Shown: positions 1-8,092, numbered from the stretch's first letter. The stretch is DNA of 39,508 nucleotides from Planctomycetota bacterium (GCA_019456255.1 VRUG01000023.1:1-39508), one strand, 5' to 3'. The notes: generated by a model from the sequence alone, not told the origin. Made by a program: numbers and translations.

Positions 1-77
1 TGGTATTAACCCACAACCTTGCGGTTATCTTACTGACCAAAGAGCTTTTCTACAGAGCATACCGGACACCTTTAATT

Positions 78-911
78 TCAAAATTGTTGTTTTTGCGTAA
101 TGGCGGTTATTAGTTTTTGTATTTTTTGCCAGTAAGCAGATCCGGCGATTCGGGCTATATCGTCATTGTGCCCGGCATTATTTACCCATAGGCTGAATTT
201 AGGTTCATTTGCTTTTTTAAAGACCTTTCGGCCGTGCCAGGTGGGTATTATGTTGTCGTCGCTGCTATGAATTACAAGGACAGGGCAGGTTATTTTTTTT
301 ATGTGGCGCAGGTTATTGAACTTATCAAAGGGCAGCAGGGGAATGCGGGTGATGACGCGAAAGGCAGATGTTGGCGGGCTTTGAAGAATCAGACCGGCAA
401 TGGGGTATTTAGAGGCCAGATGCGAGGCGACGGCGGATCCGATGGAGCGGCCCATAGCGATTATTCGATTGGGGGGAGTATTTAATTGTTCGGTAAGGTA
501 TTGATAGAGGGTCTCGATGTCCTGATAGGCGTTTTTTTGTGAAGGTTTGCCGGTGCTTGTTCCGTAGCCTTGATAATCGAAGGCTAATACGGAGAAGCCT
601 TTAAGGTTGAATCTTTCGAGTATGAAACGGATGTCTCCGAGGTCCTCGGCATTGCCGTGGCTGTAAATGATGGTAAATTCTGCTTTCGGGTTGGGAAGGT
701 ATAACGCCGAGATAAGTTTGCCTGATTTGGTTTTTATCTTTAGGATGTTCGGGCCGTCTTTATAGCTGGAAGGCTGCGGCAGGAAGATCATTCCATCAGA
801 GCAGAAGTAAACAAAGACAGCGACGGCGATATAGATAAAAGCGATCGAGCGGATAAGTCTTAAAATCGTGAGATCGCCGAGCAACAGCTTTTTGACCTTA
901 TTTCGGTCCAT
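78..911 (-). CDS. Membrane-anchored alpha/beta hydrolase
   Basis: A 277-residue serine hydrolase of the alpha/beta-hydrolase fold. One hydrophobic segment near residues 20-37 probably anchors it in the membrane. The nucleophile elbow is GRSIG with Ser156. The acid is Asp219 in the DDNIIP segment and the base is His248 in AGHND, so the triad is complete. The SHGNAEDLGD segment near 84-93 would form the oxyanion hole. The layout resembles the ABHD13/BEM46-like group of small esterases or thioesterases; the substrate cannot be read from sequence. The start is supported by AAGGA seven bases upstream of the ATG. It is encoded divergently from the downstream plus-strand genes and has no obvious partner. 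Confidence 0.85.
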   Translation of the reverse strand: MDRNKVKKLLLGDLTILRLIRSIAFIYIAVAVFVYFCSDGMIFLPQPSSYKDGPNILKIKTKSGKLISALYLPNPKAEFTIIYSHGNAEDLGDIRFILERFNLKGFSVLAFDYQGYGTSTGKPSQKNAYQDIETLYQYLTEQLNTPPNRIIAMGRSIGSAVASHLASKYPIAGLILQSPPTSAFRVITRIPLLPFDKFNNLRHIKKITCPVLVIHSSDDNIIPTWHGRKVFKKANEPKFSLWVNNAGHNDDIARIAGSAYWQKIQKLITAITQKQQF

Positions 912-1378
912 TATAAATTCCTTGCCGCAGAAGGTTATTTTCTGGATTATATATTGCTCTTACCGGATGGTCAAGGGGGGCGTGCCAGGCCCTGTGACAA
1001 GCTCAGGACAGGCTTTTGCGGGTGGTGGGGGCTATTCGCAAAGGATGGTTGGAGTCCCGAAACAAGGATATTTTAGAAAGGCTTAAAAAAGCTGTTTTTG
1101 GGCTAAAAAACGAGAATAGCTGAAAATATCTCAGTTAAAAACATCAAAAGACCGTTTTTTTTAAATAAAAATCACTATATTAAAATAATTAGATAAATTC
1201 TAAAATAGTAATTGACGAAAATAAAGTAATTGGGCTATAATTATAATATTGGCAATGCTTATTTAGATCTTATTAGCAATTTTAGATTAAATTAAGCTTA
1301 GTTTTGTAAAAGGTAGCTTTATTTAAAATTGATGTTATTAAAGAAAACTGGCTTTTTTTTTAACAAGGAGTGATATAA
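912..1378. other. AT-rich intergenic region before fic
   Basis: This 467-bp spacer separates the divergent hydrolase and Fic genes. The left part has a short inverted repeat, CCTGT (991-995) with ACAGG (1008-1012) around GACAAGCTC, which resembles a palindromic intergenic repeat seen in many bacteria. From about 1090 onward the DNA is very AT-rich and holds the putative fic promoter. The open frame at 868-1086 has no domain-like content and I do not call it. Confidence 0.5.
1212..1241 (+). promoter_or_regulatory. Putative sigma-70-type promoter of fic
   Basis: TTGACG (1212-1217) and a perfect TATAAT (1236-1241) are separated by 18 bp. The predicted transcript start near 1248 leaves an AT-rich 5' leader of about 130 nt before the fic ATG. 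It sits in generally AT-rich DNA, where chance -10 matches are common. Confidence 0.5.
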
Positions 1379-2533
1379 ATGAGTCCGTCAAATAGGGCAG
1401 GAGAGTATGTTGTCCGGCCTGGAGGTTATCGGGCGTTTATACCAAAACCTCTACCGCCCAATCCCCCCTTGAACTTGGATGACGAGTTTGTGCATCTTCT
1501 TTCTTTGGCTGATAGGGCGGTCGGTAGACTTGATGCATCAACAATAAATATACCAGACCCTGATTTTTTTGTGTACATGTATGTTATTCGGGAAGCAGAG
1601 TTGTCAAGCCAAATCGAAGGCACACAAGCAACCCTAAGTGATGTTTTAGAGGTTGAAGCTGAGGCCGCAAGCACCACAAGGTCTGACGTGAATGAGATTT
1701 TTAATTATGTTGATGCAATGAATCATGGCCTTGAACGTTTGAGAGAGGATGGATTTCCCTTGAGTCTTAGGTTGATTCGTGAAATACATGCTACATTGCT
1801 ACAAGGGGTAAGAGGGGAAAGTAGGCAACCAGGAGAGTTTCGCACAACTCAAAATTGGATTGGTCCAGAGGGGTGCGATTTGCAGACAGCCACATTTATT
1901 CCCCCTCCCCCCAACGAGATGAATACTGCGCTTAATGATATCGAAAGATTCTTTCACGACGAAGCTTTTCTTCCAGCTTTAGTAAGGGCTGGTTTTTTAC
2001 ATGCTCAATTTGAAACTATTCATCCCTTCCATGATGGAAATGGTCGAATCGGCCGATTATTAATAACCCTTTTTTTATGTAAACAAAATATCTTGAGACA
2101 GCCATTATTATATCTTTCACATTACTTTAGAAATAACCAGCTTCTTTATTATAACTATCTCCAAGCAGTACGTGACACAGGCGATTGGGAAGCATGGATA
2201 AAATTTTTCTTACGAGGGGTATATAGTGTTGCACAACAGGCTTCTCTCACAGCTCGCAAAATTATAGAACTTCGCGAAAATCATAGGAACAAAATACAAA
2301 ACTCACTTGGCAAGGCGAGCACAAAAGCTCTTGTTTTATTAGAAAAGTTATACCGTAGCCCTATCATTACGATTAAAGGGGTAACAGGGATGCTCAATGT
2401 TTCTTACCCAACGGCAATGAAGATAATCGGCAAGTTGTCGGAGCTTGAAATATTAGTTGGAGACCCTAGGAAAAAAAGGGGCAAGATATTCAGATATACA
2501 GAATACCAAAATCTTTTTACTACCAACGAATAG
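1379..2533 (+). CDS. Fic family protein (AMPylase) with C-terminal winged helix
   Basis: A 384-residue Fic protein, expected to transfer AMP (or a related nucleotide moiety) from NTP to a hydroxyl side chain of a target protein. The core motif HPFHDGNGRIGR at residues 215-226 has the catalytic His215 and all canonical residues. An N-terminal inhibitory-type motif S(x3)EG is at Ser76-Glu80-Gly81, so this looks like a self-inhibited Fic with the inhibitory helix N-terminal to the Fic core. The C-terminal ~70 residues (from about 317) look like a winged helix, as in Fic proteins that bind DNA or autoregulate. The start is fixed by AAGGAG at 1365-1370. The gene is AT-richer than the trp genes and its codon usage differs, compatible with transfer. 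No antitoxin gene is adjacent. Confidence 0.92.
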   Translation: MSPSNRAGEYVVRPGGYRAFIPKPLPPNPPLNLDDEFVHLLSLADRAVGRLDASTINIPDPDFFVYMYVIREAELSSQIEGTQATLSDVLEVEAEAASTTRSDVNEIFNYVDAMNHGLERLREDGFPLSLRLIREIHATLLQGVRGESRQPGEFRTTQNWIGPEGCDLQTATFIPPPPNEMNTALNDIERFFHDEAFLPALVRAGFLHAQFETIHPFHDGNGRIGRLLITLFLCKQNILRQPLLYLSHYFRNNQLLYYNYLQAVRDTGDWEAWIKFFLRGVYSVAQQASLTARKIIELRENHRNKIQNSLGKASTKALVLLEKLYRSPIITIKGVTGMLNVSYPTAMKIIGKLSELEILVGDPRKKRGKIFRYTEYQNLFTTNE

Positions 2534-2624
2534 CCATCAACCACATTTTCTCAAAAACAAACCCAATCAAAGCCAAAAATCGTCTTTATTTGCCAGGTCG
2601 TTTCGAAAACATTTAACAAAAGCA

Positions 2625-2653
2625 TTGACAAAGATGGTTGAAAATGGTTTAAT
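2625..2653 (+). promoter_or_regulatory. trp operon promoter (sigma-70 type)
   Basis: A perfect -35 TTGACA (2625-2630), a 17-bp spacer and -10 TTTAAT (2648-2653, five of six consensus bases) lie just before the trp leader peptide. The expected transcription start is around 2660-2663, so the leader ATG at 2663 would lie at or within about 3 nt of the mRNA 5' end. Confidence 0.7.
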
Positions 2654-2662
2654 GTGAATATT

Positions 2663-2716
2663 ATGAGGTGTAGTTACTGCGAAAAGATGATTAGTTGTTG
2701 GTGGCCTGAAGGATGA
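2663..2716 (+). CDS. trpL: trp operon leader peptide
   Basis: A 17-codon ORF translating to MRCSYCEKMISCWWPEG, with tandem Trp codons TGG-TGG at 2699-2704 and a TGA stop at 2714-2716. It lies between a strong promoter and the first trp structural gene and is followed by alternative RNA hairpins, which is the arrangement of trpL in ribosome-mediated attenuation. The ATG at 2663 has no Shine-Dalgarno and is almost leaderless relative to the predicted transcript start. An in-frame ATG at 2687 (nine codons, still containing both Trp) is an alternative start. Regulation inferred: when charged tRNA-Trp is scarce, ribosomes stall on the Trp pair, mask RNA strand 1 and favour antitermination. Confidence 0.8.
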   Translation: MRCSYCEKMISCWWPEG

Positions 2717-2805
2717 AATCCGACGGGTAAGCGGTATTTTGCTGTAAACAATTTGTATTAAACGCTAAATGGCAGCCTGTTGGAAAAAAGGGCTGCTATT
2801 TTTTT
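2705..2805 (+). promoter_or_regulatory. trp attenuator (1:2, 2:3 and 3:4 alternative hairpins)
   Basis: Three mutually exclusive pairings can be drawn. The 1:2 hairpin pairs CCT (2705-2707) with GGG (2725-2727) and GGAT (2711-2714) with ATCC (2718-2721); it starts directly after the Trp codons and includes the leader stop codon. The 2:3 antiterminator pairs 2719-2728 (TCCGACGGGT) with 2775-2784 (GCCTGTTGGA): ten consecutive pairs, three of them G-U. The 3:4 terminator pairs 2767-2777 (AAATGGCAGCC) with 2791-2801 (GGCTGCTATTT), 11 bp with one G-U and a 13-nt loop, followed by a U run ending at 2805. The 2:3 and 3:4 stems share 2775-2777, and 1:2 and 2:3 share 2719-2727. Confidence 0.8.
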
Positions 2806-2858
2806 ATTTGTATTTATAGCGGTTTACGGATAAAAAGTGGTGTTATAAGGATTGGAAA

Positions 2859-4454
2859 ATGGAAGATTACAGACAAATCATATTAGATGGCAAAGCTGGT
2901 CAGATAGTGCCTATCGTTAAAGAGATAGAGATGTCGGATCCAGTGGACTTTTTTGCTCGGTTGAGCGATTACGGCAGGGCGAAAAACTGCTGTTTGTTCG
3001 AATCGCGGGACTATTTGGCTGGGAGTGGTGCTTTGACGTTTGGTACCGCTCGGCCTGCGTTGTATCTGACCGGTACGGGCAAGGATTTTAGTATTCGGGC
3101 ATTGAGCGCTACGGGGAAGCGGATGCTTGGGTATCTGGCTGACAAGAAGCGATTTTCGTTTTGCGAGTCGGTGGATTTCGGCGAAGAGGAAATCAAGGGG
3201 ACGATCAAGGAAAATGAGGGGGTAATCGACGAGCAGTCGCGGCTTTTGAGTATTAATCAGATGGATGTTTTGCGGGCGGTGGCTTTTGCTTTTAAGCTGG
3301 CAAGTAAGCCTTTCAGGGTGACATGCGGATTGCTCGGTGCGCTTAGTTACGATTTTATCGACCAGTTCGAGAAGCTGCCCAAAAACAGTGAAGATTTGCT
3401 GGGCAATCCTGATTACGAACTTTATTTCGTGGACAATATCTTTTTGATGGATCATGAGCATAGCAAGGGCTATTGCATTGTGAATGTTATGATAGCTGAT
3501 GGCGATCGCGAGGCGACGATAGCTGAAGCGCAGGAGTGTTTCGATTATTATCGCGATATTACGCAAGCCCCGATGCCGAAAGGTAAAAGGTTCGAAAGTG
3601 AGATAGCGGCGGCGTCGACGGATACGAATCAAAAAGAATATGAAGAGATAGTGAAGAAGGCCAAGCAGCATATCGTAGATGGTGACGTATTTCAGGTGGT
3701 GCTTAGCAGAACGAAGATGGAACCTTGTCCGGATGAGCCTTTGGATGTTTATAAACGTTTGCGGGCGTTGAATCCGTCTCCTTATATGTTTTATTTGAAT
3801 ACGCCTAATACGATACTGATGGGTGCGAGTCCTGAGCTTAATTTGGGGGTTAGCGGTAGCGAGCCGCGGGCGGTTGAGATAAGGCCTATAGCTGGTACGA
3901 AACCGAGAGGGAAAGTTGACGGTAAGATCGACCATGACAGTGATTTTCGGTATGAGGCGGAGTTGAAGCTTGACCGCAAGGAACTGGCGGAGCACATTAT
4001 GCTGGTTGATTTGGCGAGGAATGATATCGCGAGGGTTTCGGCGGCGGGGAGCAGGGCAGTGACGGAACTTTTGATAGTGGAAAAATACGCATCGGTTCAG
4101 CATCTGGTGAGTAATGTTAAGGGGACGTTGGCTAGTGAGCTCGATGCGTTGAGCGCGTATCTGGCGACGATGAATATGGGGACATTGACCGGTGCGCCGA
4201 AGATCGAGGCGATGAAGATAATCCGTGAGCTTGAGAGGACCAAGCGCGGGTATTACGGCGGTGCGGTGATGTATTTGACGGTAGATGGTGAGTTTGACAG
4301 CTGCATAACGATACGGAGTTTGCAGGTGAAGGACCATACAGCTTATATACGCGTAGGTGCGGGGATCGTTTATGACAGCGTGCCGGCGACGGAATTTGAA
4401 GAGACCGAACATAAGGCGATGTCCTGTCTGCGGGCAGTTCGCGGGGAAGGATAA
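2859..4454 (+). CDS. trpE: Anthranilate synthase component I
   Basis: A 531-residue TrpE that converts chorismate to anthranilate with ammonia supplied by TrpG, the first committed step of tryptophan synthesis. The chorismate-binding half shows the expected blocks: HIMLVDLARNDIARV, GTLTGAPKIEAMKIIRE, GYYGGAVMYL and the closing GAGIVYDSVPATEFEETEHKA (split here only by description). The N-terminal CLFESRD segment at about 45-51 corresponds to the region forming the tryptophan feedback site in TrpE proteins. Its position next to trpG and trpD makes TrpE more likely than PabB. AAGGA seven bases upstream supports the ATG. It is the first structural gene behind the attenuator and is ten bases from trpG. 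Confidence 0.96.
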   Translation: MEDYRQIILDGKAGQIVPIVKEIEMSDPVDFFARLSDYGRAKNCCLFESRDYLAGSGALTFGTARPALYLTGTGKDFSIRALSATGKRMLGYLADKKRFSFCESVDFGEEEIKGTIKENEGVIDEQSRLLSINQMDVLRAVAFAFKLASKPFRVTCGLLGALSYDFIDQFEKLPKNSEDLLGNPDYELYFVDNIFLMDHEHSKGYCIVNVMIADGDREATIAEAQECFDYYRDITQAPMPKGKRFESEIAAASTDTNQKEYEEIVKKAKQHIVDGDVFQVVLSRTKMEPCPDEPLDVYKRLRALNPSPYMFYLNTPNTILMGASPELNLGVSGSEPRAVEIRPIAGTKPRGKVDGKIDHDSDFRYEAELKLDRKELAEHIMLVDLARNDIARVSAAGSRAVTELLIVEKYASVQHLVSNVKGTLASELDALSAYLATMNMGTLTGAPKIEAMKIIRELERTKRGYYGGAVMYLTVDGEFDSCITIRSLQVKDHTAYIRVGAGIVYDSVPATEFEETEHKAMSCLRAVRGEG

Positions 4455-4463
4455 GGGAAAAAA

Positions 4464-5066
4464 ATGGCTAAGGGCCCGAAAATTTTGTTTATAGATAACT
4501 TTGATTCGTTTACGTACAACCTTGTGGATGAATTTTGTAAGCGTGATTGTGACGCGCGGGTATATCGCGCGGACACTTCGCTTGAGGATTTGAAGAAAAT
4601 CGCTGAAGAGTTTAAGCCTGATTTGCTGGTGATATCACCGGGGCCCGGAGTGCCGGATACATCGGGGGTGACATTGGCGGCGATAGATTATTTTAAGGAT
4701 AAGCTGCCGATATTCGGGGTATGTTTGGGTCATCAGGCATTGGGTCAGTATTTCGGCGGTAAGATCGGGCACGCTCCGCTGCCGATGCATGGTAAGGGTT
4801 CGCGGGTCAGTCATGACGGTAAGGGAGTTTTTGCGGGAGTTGAGAATCCTTTGCAGGCTGGGCGGTATCATAGTATATGCGTGCTTGAGGTTGCGGACTG
4901 TATGGAGAAGAGCGCCGAGTTCGAGGGAATTGTTATGGGGGCCAGGCATAAAGAGCTTCCGATTTTCGGGGTGCAGTTTCATCCGGAAAGTATTTTGACG
5001 CCTGCGGGCGGGAAAATTATTGAGAATGTTTTGGCTATCGCGATGAAAGAGAAGGATAAGAGGTAA
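4464..5066 (+). CDS. trpG: Anthranilate synthase component II (glutamine amidotransferase)
   Basis: A 200-residue class I glutamine amidotransferase that feeds ammonia from glutamine to TrpE. The triad is visible: Cys87 in GVCLGHQALGQ, and His173 and Glu175 in VQFHPES. The oxyanion segment SPGPGVP is near residues 58-64. Full-length, standalone subunit, not fused to TrpD or TrpE. Such subunits sometimes also serve PabB (folate); no pab gene is in the window. It is five bases from trpD, so translation is probably coupled. Confidence 0.95.
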   Translation: MAKGPKILFIDNFDSFTYNLVDEFCKRDCDARVYRADTSLEDLKKIAEEFKPDLLVISPGPGVPDTSGVTLAAIDYFKDKLPIFGVCLGHQALGQYFGGKIGHAPLPMHGKGSRVSHDGKGVFAGVENPLQAGRYHSICVLEVADCMEKSAEFEGIVMGARHKELPIFGVQFHPESILTPAGGKIIENVLAIAMKEKDKR

Positions 5067-5071
5067 CGAAA

Positions 5072-6088
5072 ATGAGCGGGATATTAGAATATATTGAGAA
5101 GCTGTTGAAGGGTGAGGATTTGGGTTACGATGAATCGACGGCGCTTTTGGATATGGTGTTTGGCGGTGAGGTGCCGGAAGCTCAGGTGGCGGCATTTTTG
5201 ACTGCGATGCGTGTTAAGGGTGAGACGTCGGCAGAGCTGGCAGGTTTGGCGCGGTCGCTGCGTGACAATGCGGTGGCGGTGGATGTTGATGTTGAGCATC
5301 TGGTAGATACTTGCGGGACGGGCGGAGCAGCAGTGAAGACATTTAATATCTCGACGGCGTCTGCGTTTGTTGCGGCGGGTGCGGGGATTTATATTGCTAA
5401 GCACGGCAATCGGGGAATTACGAGTAAATGCGGTTCTGCGGATGTATTGGAATCGCTTGGCGTTAAGATAGACCCGGGGCCGGAAGTTGTGGCGGAATGT
5501 ATCAGAGAAGCGCATGTGGGATTTATGTTTGCTCCGATGTTTCATCCGGCGATGAAATATGTTCAGCCTGTGCGGAAGGAGTTAGGATTTCGGACGGCAT
5601 TTAATGTGTTGGGGCCTTTAGCGAATCCTGCCAGGGCTGATGCGCAGGTGATGGGTGTTGCCGATGAGAAACTTATGGAGCTTGTGATTGGTGCTCTTGA
5701 TGTGCTCGGTGTCAAGCACGCGATGGTTGTGCATAGTGAGGGGCTTGACGAGATAAGCACGATGGGTAAGACGAAGATATTGGAGTTGAAGGACGGGCAT
5801 GTGACTGCTAGTGAGTTTGACCCGGAGAAATACGGTATTGGGCGGGCGGATTTGGAAGAATTGAAAGGCTCTGACGCGACGGGGAACGCGGGGATCGTGA
5901 GAGATATTTTATTGGGCAAGGAAAAGGGTGCGAAGAAAGACATTGTTGTAGTAAATGCGGCAGCTGCGATAGTTGTTGGCGGGTTGACGAAGGATTTTGG
6001 TGAGGCAATTACTATCGCCGACGCTTCGATAAGCGATGGCAAAGCGGGAGAGTGTCTTGAGAAGATGATAAAAATCAGTAACGGCTGA
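5072..6088 (+). CDS. trpD: Anthranilate phosphoribosyltransferase
   Basis: A 338-residue TrpD that joins anthranilate to PRPP to give phosphoribosyl-anthranilate. The PRPP-binding signature DTCGTGG is at about residues 79-85, followed by KTFNIST and the KHGNRGITSKCGSADVLE block that binds substrate and magnesium. Length is normal for the family and the frame is intact. The last 22 codons and the stop lie in the first copy of a 148-bp tandem duplication, so a second copy of its C-terminal tail is present downstream at 6171-6236 in a different ORF context. In many bacteria trpC follows trpD; here it does not. Confidence 0.95.
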   Translation: MSGILEYIEKLLKGEDLGYDESTALLDMVFGGEVPEAQVAAFLTAMRVKGETSAELAGLARSLRDNAVAVDVDVEHLVDTCGTGGAAVKTFNISTASAFVAAGAGIYIAKHGNRGITSKCGSADVLESLGVKIDPGPEVVAECIREAHVGFMFAPMFHPAMKYVQPVRKELGFRTAFNVLGPLANPARADAQVMGVADEKLMELVIGALDVLGVKHAMVVHSEGLDEISTMGKTKILELKDGHVTASEFDPEKYGIGRADLEELKGSDATGNAGIVRDILLGKEKGAKKDIVVVNAAAAIVVGGLTKDFGEAITIADASISDGKAGECLEKMIKISNG

Positions 6089-6318
6089 TAGAAAGTGACC
6101 AGTAGAAGATATGTTAATAGTAAAAGTTAAAATTTGCGGTATTACGAATTATGAGGATGCGATCGCGGAGGCCTCGATAAGTGGGGGCAAGGCGGGAGAG
6201 TGTCTTGAGAAGATGATAAAAATCAGTAACGGCTGATAGAAAGTGACCAGCAAGCGATATGTTAATAGTAAAAGTTAAAATTTGCGGTATTACGAATTAT
6301 GAGGACGCGATAGCAGCG
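6023..6318 (+). repeat. 148-bp tandem duplication across the trpD-trpF junction
   Basis: Copy 1 is 6023-6170 and copy 2 is 6171-6318, at a constant offset of 148 bp with no indels apparent. Each copy carries the end of trpD (stop at 6086-6088, duplicated at 6234-6236) and the beginning of trpF (ATG at 6111, duplicated at 6259). The copies differ at a modest number of positions, mostly near the edges and before the trpF ATG, so the event is not brand new. Copy 1 holds the true trpD end and copy 2 the true trpF start. Because 148 is not a multiple of three, the reading frames are re-joined in the middle. Confidence 0.93.
6111..6236 (+). pseudogene. Chimeric TrpF-N/TrpD-C mini-ORF made by the duplication
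   Basis: From the duplicated trpF ATG at 6111 the frame encodes the first ~19 residues of TrpF ([19 protein letters not shown]) and then runs in frame into the duplicated TrpD C-terminus, ending EKMIKISNG at the copied trpD stop, 41 codons in all. It lacks every catalytic part except the TrpF Cys9 region and is almost surely a by-product. It may matter for translation because ribosomes leaving trpD could translate it before reaching the true trpF start at 6259. Confidence 0.75.
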
Positions 6319-6882
6319 GTGAATATGGGAGCGGACCTGATAGGTTTCAACTTTTATGAAGGTAGTCCTCGTTATATAGAGCCCGCGAAAGCGGCGGAGA
6401 TAATAAACAGGCTGCCGGCGTTTATAGATGTAGCTGGTGTGTTTGTAAATTCGTCTTATGAACATATTCGGGGGATAATGGATTTGTGTCAGTTGGGTTG
6501 GGTTCAGCTTCATGGCGACGAAGAGCCTGAGTTTTGTGATATATTTTTGTCACTTCCTGTGAAGGTTATGAAGGCGCTGCGTATCAAGGGTGAAAGTGAC
6601 ATCGAGCGGGCGGACGAATATTTTACGGACGCGATATTATTAGACGCGTTTGAAAAAGGGAAATACGGAGGTACTGGTAAGACGTTTGACTGGAACATAA
6701 TCGGTCATATTGAAAAAAGGGTTTTTCTTGCGGGCGGAATAACTCCGGAGAACGCGACTCAGGCGATAGCGCCTGGCGTTTACGGGATAGATGTTTGCAG
6801 CGGGATAGAGTCAGAGCCGGGCAAGAAAGACCATGAAAAGATGCAGGCACTTTTTAAAAACATTCATCATTTGCGTGCTTAG
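6259..6882 (+). CDS. trpF: Phosphoribosylanthranilate isomerase
   Basis: A 207-residue (beta/alpha)8 barrel enzyme that isomerises phosphoribosylanthranilate to CdRP. The catalytic Cys9 is in KICGI and the general acid Asp129 is in ILLDA. QLHGDE (about 84-89), the GGTGKTFDW loop and the phosphate-binding LAGGI and GIDVCSGIE segments are all present. The ATG at 6259 lies in copy 2 of the tandem duplication; no strong Shine-Dalgarno is visible, so expression may rely on coupling. The product CdRP needs TrpC (indole-glycerol-phosphate synthase), which is not encoded in this operon. It is 17 bases from trpB. Confidence 0.94.
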   Translation: MLIVKVKICGITNYEDAIAAVNMGADLIGFNFYEGSPRYIEPAKAAEIINRLPAFIDVAGVFVNSSYEHIRGIMDLCQLGWVQLHGDEEPEFCDIFLSLPVKVMKALRIKGESDIERADEYFTDAILLDAFEKGKYGGTGKTFDWNIIGHIEKRVFLAGGITPENATQAIAPGVYGIDVCSGIESEPGKKDHEKMQALFKNIHHLRA

Positions 6883-6899
6883 AAAGAAGGGAAGCAGTA

Positions 6900-8075
6900 A
6901 TGAAAGAAAAAGGTAGATTCGGCGATTACGGCGGGTTCTATGTGCCGGAGGTGTTGATACCGGTTCTTGAGGAGCTTGAGGAGGCATACTACAAGTATTA
7001 TAAGGATGAGCGTTTTTTAGCTGACCTTGATAATTATTACCGTCATTATGGTGGTCGTCCGACACCGCTTTATTTTGCGAGCAGGTTCAGTGAGTATTGC
7101 GGGTTTAAGGTTTATATAAAACGTGAAGACTTGATGCACGGCGGTGCCCATAAGGTAAACAATACTCTGGGCCAGGGGTTGCTGGCGAAGTATATGGGTA
7201 AGACGAAGATCATCGCAGAGACCGGTGCGGGTCAGCATGGTTTGGCGACGGCGATGATTGGCGCGTTGTTCGGGATGGAGACGAAAATCTTCATGGGCGT
7301 TGTTGATATTGAACGTCAAAGTGTGAACGTTCATAAGATGAAACTTTGCGGGGCTGAAGTTGTTCCCGTTGAGTGCGGGACGGGGACATTGAAGGATGCT
7401 ATTAATGATGCGCTTCGTTACTGGACGGCGCATGTTGAGGATACATTTTATTTGTTTGGTTCGGCTTGCGGTCCTCATCCATATCCGACGATAGTGAAAC
7501 ATTTTCAATCGTGTATCGGCAAGGAAGCGAGGGAGCAATCTTTGGAGCAGATAGGCAGGCTGCCTGATATGGTAGTGGCATGTGTGGGCGGGGGCAGTAA
7601 CGCGATTGGGATATTTAGCGGATTTGTCGATGATAAGGATGTCAGATTAGTTGGCGTTGAAGCTGGCGGAAAGAGTGTGGCATCTGGTAATCACGCGGCG
7701 ACTTTGGTTGCGGGCAGAGTTGGTATCTTGCATGGCGCCAAGGCGTATCTATTGCAGGATGAGGAGGGTCAGGTTACTGAGACTGAGTCTATTAGTGCTG
7801 GTTTGGATTATCCATCTGTTGGGCCTGAACATTGTTTGTTGAAGGATAGCGGCAGGGCGGAGTATGTAGCGGCTGAAGATGATAAGGTGCTCGATGCGTT
7901 TGAATTGCTTACAAAGAAGGAAGGGATCATACCAGCGCTGGAGAGTTCGCATGCGTTGGCTTATCTGATGAGTCAAAAGGGCAAGCTGCCAGCAGAGACG
8001 GTTGTGGTAGTGAATTTATCCGGTCGCGGTGATAAGGATGTCGGCATCGTTGAGAAATATCGACCTGTAAACTGA
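6900..8075 (+). CDS. trpB: Tryptophan synthase beta chain
   Basis: A 391-residue PLP enzyme that condenses indole with serine. The PLP lysine is Lys85 in [13 protein letters not shown], the phosphate-binding loop is [10 protein letters not shown] near 223-232, and the catalytic Glu lies in AETGAGQHG. Typical TrpB1 length and start, therefore the partner of TrpA, not the standalone TrpB2 type. An AAGGGAAG ribosome site precedes the ATG. Its stop codon is inside a small hairpin (GTAAACTG 8067-8074 with CAGTTTAC 8084-8091), after which the four-helix-bundle cassette begins and separates it from trpA by about 500 bp. Confidence 0.96.
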   Translation: MKEKGRFGDYGGFYVPEVLIPVLEELEEAYYKYYKDERFLADLDNYYRHYGGRPTPLYFASRFSEYCGFKVYIKREDLMHGGAHKVNNTLGQGLLAKYMGKTKIIAETGAGQHGLATAMIGALFGMETKIFMGVVDIERQSVNVHKMKLCGAEVVPVECGTGTLKDAINDALRYWTAHVEDTFYLFGSACGPHPYPTIVKHFQSCIGKEAREQSLEQIGRLPDMVVACVGGGSNAIGIFSGFVDDKDVRLVGVEAGGKSVASGNHAATLVAGRVGILHGAKAYLLQDEEGQVTETESISAGLDYPSVGPEHCLLKDSGRAEYVAAEDDKVLDAFELLTKKEGIIPALESSHALAYLMSQKGKLPAETVVVVNLSGRGDKDVGIVEKYRPVN

Positions 8076-8091
8076 CCTGTGGCCAGTTTAC
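8067..8091 (+). other. Hairpin overlapping the trpB stop codon
   Basis: A perfect 8-bp inverted repeat, GTAAACTG (8067-8074) and CAGTTTAC (8084-8091), with a nine-base loop. No U tract follows, so it is not a standard terminator. It could protect the upstream mRNA end or mark the junction of the inserted cassette. Confidence 0.55.
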
Positions 8092-8092
8092 A

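Noticed and set aside
868..1086. Plus-strand 72-codon open frame overlapping the hydrolase start
   Set aside because: Overlaps the hydrolase N-terminus and its Gly-rich second half is read from a palindromic intergenic repeat; no ribosome site or domain.
2705..2805. TRAP-type or T-box control of the trp operon
   Set aside because: No series of (G/U)AG repeats and no T-box specifier/antiterminator consensus; the WW leader peptide explains the hairpins.
2883..4412. 509-codon open frame antisense to trpE
   Set aside because: Low-complexity Arg/His/Ile-rich translation typical of the reverse frame of a biased coding gene; trpE in the other strand is unmistakable.
2857..4454. trpE could be pabB
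   Set aside because: Located behind a Trp-codon attenuator and before trpG-trpD-F-B-A; PabB is not expected there.
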